A DNA stretch of 52,504 nt from Aestuariicoccus sp032586235. Lineage in GTDB: Bacteria; Pseudomonadota; Alphaproteobacteria; Rhodobacterales; Rhodobacteraceae. Below are positions 50,482 through 52,504 of the stretch, piece by piece (the stretch's first letter is position 1; the number at the start of each line of letters is the position of its first letter). The position numbers were made by a program, and so were the translations under genes. The DNA lies in contig NZ_JAWHTD010000030.1 in NCBI RefSeq assembly GCF_032586235.1, positions 1 through 52,504 of the forward strand, given 5' to 3'. Under the pieces are notes generated by a model, which saw only the letters and a list, made by a program, of their open reading frames with translations, did no database searches and was not told the DNA's origin.

Positions 50482-51749
50482 GATCCGCTCACCCGTTCGA
50501 TCTGCGCGCCCACGCCGGACAGCTTGCGCACCACATGCTCATAGCCCCGGTCGAGGTGATAGACCCGGCTGACCACGGTCTCACCCTCGGCCGCGAGCCC
50601 GGCAAGGATCAGCGACACCGAGGCCCGCAGATCGGTCGCCATCACCGGCGCGCCTTTCAGCTTGTCGACCCCTGACACCGTGGCCGTGCCGCCATGCACG
50701 TCGATCTGCGCCCCCATGCGCATCAGTTCCGGCGCATGCATGAAGCGGTTCTCGAATATCTTCTCTTCCAGCACCGACTTGCCCTCGGCGGTGCACAAAA
50801 GCGCCATCATCTGCGCCTGCAGATCGGTGGGAAAGCCGGGGAAGGGTTCGGTCGTGACGTCGACGGCCTTTACGCGGCCGTTCCTGCGCGCCACTTTCAG
50901 CCCGTCGTCGGTCTCTTCCACCGAGATCCCCGCCTCGTCCAGCTTTTCGCAAAAGGCCTCCAGCAACCGGATCTCGCCGCCCAGGCATTCGACCTCGCCG
51001 CCGCAGATGGCCGGGGCCAGCATGTAGGTGCCCAGCTCGATCCGGTCGGTCACGACCCGGTGTGTCGCGCCACCCAGCCGGTCGACACCCTCAACCGTGA
51101 TGGTCGGGGTCCCGTCGCCCTCGATCTGCGCGCCCATCTTGCGCAGGCACTCGGCCAGATCGACGATCTCGGGCTCGCGCGCGGCGTTGTTGATGACGGT
51201 CGTGCCTTTGGCGAGCGTCGCCGCCATCAGCGCGTTTTCCGTGGCACCCACCGACACCAGCGGGAAATCCACCGTGCCGCCGCGCAGCCCGCCCGACGGG
51301 GCCTTGGCATGCACATAGCCGTCACGCAGATCGAGCTCGGCCCCCATCGCCTCGAGCGCGCGCAGATGCAGATCGACCGGCCGCGCCCCGATGGCGCAGC
51401 CCCCAGGCAGCGACACCACCGCATGCCCGTCACGCGCCAAGAGCGGGCCGAGCACCAGGATCGACGCCCGCATCTTGCGCACGATGTCGTAATCGGCGGT
51501 GTGGTTGTCGAGGGCATGGCTCGACATGGCCAGCACCTGCCCCTCCTGCAGCCCCTGCACCTCGGCCCCCAGCGATTGCAGCAGGGTCGTCATGGTGCGG
51601 ATGTCCGACAGCCGCGGCGCATTGGTCAGCGTCAGCGGCTCTTCACTAAGCAGCGTGGCCGGCATCAGCGTCAGGCAGGCGTTCTTGGCCCCCGCGATCG
51701 GGATCCGGCCCTTCAGGGCGTTGCCGCCGGTGACTACGATCGAATCCAT
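50478..51749 (-). CDS. murA: UDP-N-acetylglucosamine 1-carboxyvinyltransferase
   Basis: The protein has 423 residues. The fosfomycin-sensitive Cys118 is visible in SLPGGCAIGARPVDLH. GRIPIAGAKNACLTLMPA supplies the substrate Lys/Asn pair, and the late PFPGFPTDLQAQMMAL and LRASVSLILAGLAAEGET complete the two-domain fold. It starts peptidoglycan synthesis by adding enolpyruvate to UDP-GlcNAc. ATG 51,749 is one base after the preceding small gene's stop. Confidence 0.98.
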   Translation of the reverse strand: MDSIVVTGGNALKGRIPIAGAKNACLTLMPATLLSEEPLTLTNAPRLSDIRTMTTLLQSLGAEVQGLQEGQVLAMSSHALDNHTADYDIVRKMRASILVLGPLLARDGHAVVSLPGGCAIGARPVDLHLRALEAMGAELDLRDGYVHAKAPSGGLRGGTVDFPLVSVGATENALMAATLAKGTTVINNAAREPEIVDLAECLRKMGAQIEGDGTPTITVEGVDRLGGATHRVVTDRIELGTYMLAPAICGGEVECLGGEIRLLEAFCEKLDEAGISVEETDDGLKVARRNGRVKAVDVTTEPFPGFPTDLQAQMMALLCTAEGKSVLEEKIFENRFMHAPELMRMGAQIDVHGGTATVSGVDKLKGAPVMATDLRASVSLILAGLAAEGETVVSRVYHLDRGYEHVVRKLSGVGAQIERVSGS

Positions 51750-51914
51750 TCAGTTCTGGTCCTTGTCCTGCTCTTGCGCCTCGTCCCGCGGCCCGGTCTC
51801 GGCCCGCGCGCGCGCCTGCGCCTTGCGCCGCGCCAGATTGGCCTTCAGCGCCGCCTTGAGACGCGCGTCCCGATCCGCGCCGGGCTTTTTGTCGGGGGAT
51901 GTCTTGCGCTCCAT
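51750..51914 (-). CDS. Small basic protein upstream of murA
   Basis: The protein has 54 residues: MERKTSPDKKPGADRDARLK, a helix ALKANLARRKAQARARAE, and an acidic tail (DEAQEQDKDQN). The stop TGA at 51,750 touches the murA ATG, and GAGAGAGGTC precedes its own ATG. Similar short Ala/Arg/Lys-rich ORFs ahead of murA recur in this family, as far as I recall. The function is unknown. Confidence 0.7.
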   Translation of the reverse strand: MERKTSPDKKPGADRDARLKAALKANLARRKAQARARAETGPRDEAQEQDKDQN

Positions 51915-52013
51915 GACCTCTCTCTAACGCAGGGGCAAAAAAGGGTCCAGATTGCGCTTGCACGAGTCGCCGATTGCGTCTAATCAGCCGCCCACACCGC
52001 AAAGGTGCCCGGC

Positions 52014-52088
<75 letters not shown>

Positions 52089-52164
52089 TCTTTTTTATAA
52101 ATTCATTTATTTATCTAATACATAGCTTGAATTCGGCATAGTCAGACCACCCGTCAGTCCCCCT

Positions 52165-52262
52165 TTGGAATACGGCCACTGTTCTGTCGCGGCTTTGCCG
52201 AGAGACGCTGGCTGGCGGGTCAGCGATGGCCGTGTCGAACGGCTGTGGAAACGGGAGGGGCT
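52165..52262 (+). pseudogene. IS3-family OrfB fragment
   Basis: RDAGWRVSDGRVERLWKREG matches the HTH_21-like segment of IS3-family OrfB transposases (where LLR.AGW.V...RVERLWRREGL is typical). Sequence on both sides does not continue the gene, so only a ~30-codon scrap remains. It lies about 75 bp after tRNA-Thr. Confidence 0.6.
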
Positions 52263-52433
52263 GACCGAAGCCGATATTCGCCACCGACAGACTGCCGAGC
52301 TATTTTTAAGGAACCGCAGTGTGGAGATGCTGTTGAAAAACTCGGCTCGAGGATTGGTCTCGGATAAGCGCTGAGCTCGGTCCGTGGTTCTTTTACGCGG
52401 CGATTGTTCTCAGCTTGAGGTGCCCCTGATTTC

Positions 52434-52504
52434 CTAGACACCTGCCTCGTTCAGTTTTTGCTGTCTGATCTCATAGTCAATGGGCGACAGCATGCCGTTG
52501 TTCG
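52434..52504 (-). CDS. IS3-family transposase OrfB, C-terminal end (runs off the window)
   Basis: The minus strand reads NNGMLSPIDYEIRQQKLNEA followed by GV and TAG, the standard ending of IS3-family OrfB. The element's terminal repeat TGTCTAGGAAATCAGGGGCA (reverse of 52,421-52,440) overlaps the stop codon, placing the IS end at about 52,421. The rest lies outside the window. Confidence 0.75.
   Translation of the reverse strand, partial: NNGMLSPIDYEIRQQKLNEAGV

Overview
The window looks like a chromosomal segment from a marine-type alphaproteobacterium of the Rhodobacteraceae (Roseobacter group). The case rests on the high-GC, tightly packed genes of the right half, the RTX/Hint-2 protein, TRAP transporters, and a housekeeping block that from memory is syntenic in this family: murA, DUF2948, hisD, UPF0262, low-molecular-weight phosphatase, infA, maf, rng, yacG. 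No homology search was run. All family calls come from reading motifs.

Positions 1-13,150 are an accessory, rearranged region. It holds decayed copies of an integrase 3' end and of a glutathione S-transferase gene, welded together by an IS256 remnant. It also holds an intact RTX/Hint-2 protein, two overlapping tyrosine recombinases with an excisionase-like scrap and a strong inverted repeat beside them, a second small integrase, a truncated GNAT gene, an NTF2-like protein, and a TetR / CPBP protease / membrane-tailed serine hydrolase module. The intact GST copy closes the region.

Positions 13,159-17,306 are one seven-gene minus-strand operon. It runs from a small membrane-anchored protein, to a secreted protein with seven cysteine-pair repeats, to two transglutaminase-like proteins that flank three small unknown proteins. 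Positions 17,424-21,088 carry genes fitting cold adaptation: a DEAD-box helicase, a cold-shock protein and a fatty-acid desaturase, followed by an unknown gene. An IS6-family element at 21,810-22,607 has no matching flanks and cuts two genes.

Positions 23,164-26,242 are a complete zinc-uptake locus: zur-znuC-znuB, divergent from znuA, with two palindromic Zur-like boxes between them. A glycerate 2-kinase follows. Positions 27,554-35,148 look like one eight-gene operon: FAD dehydrogenase, TRAP transporter, BASS-like carrier and 5-oxoprolinase PxpBCA. It is divergent from a MarR regulator and an Asp/Glu racemase-family gene, with two interleaved perfect palindromes in the gap. I read it as a candidate catabolic system for 5-oxoproline or amino-acid enantiomers. 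A class V aminotransferase follows.

Positions 37,784-51,914 are the housekeeping block, interrupted by accessory genes. The most notable is a 1068-residue self-sufficient reductive dehalogenase at 45,621-48,827. It combines an RdhA-type corrinoid/iron-sulfur module with a C-terminal flavin/NAD(P)H/[2Fe-2S] reductase, and its active-site residues match those I recall for NpRdhA with constant spacing. A frameshifted unknown gene lies next to it. The window ends with tRNA-Thr(GGT) and the edge of an IS3-family element.
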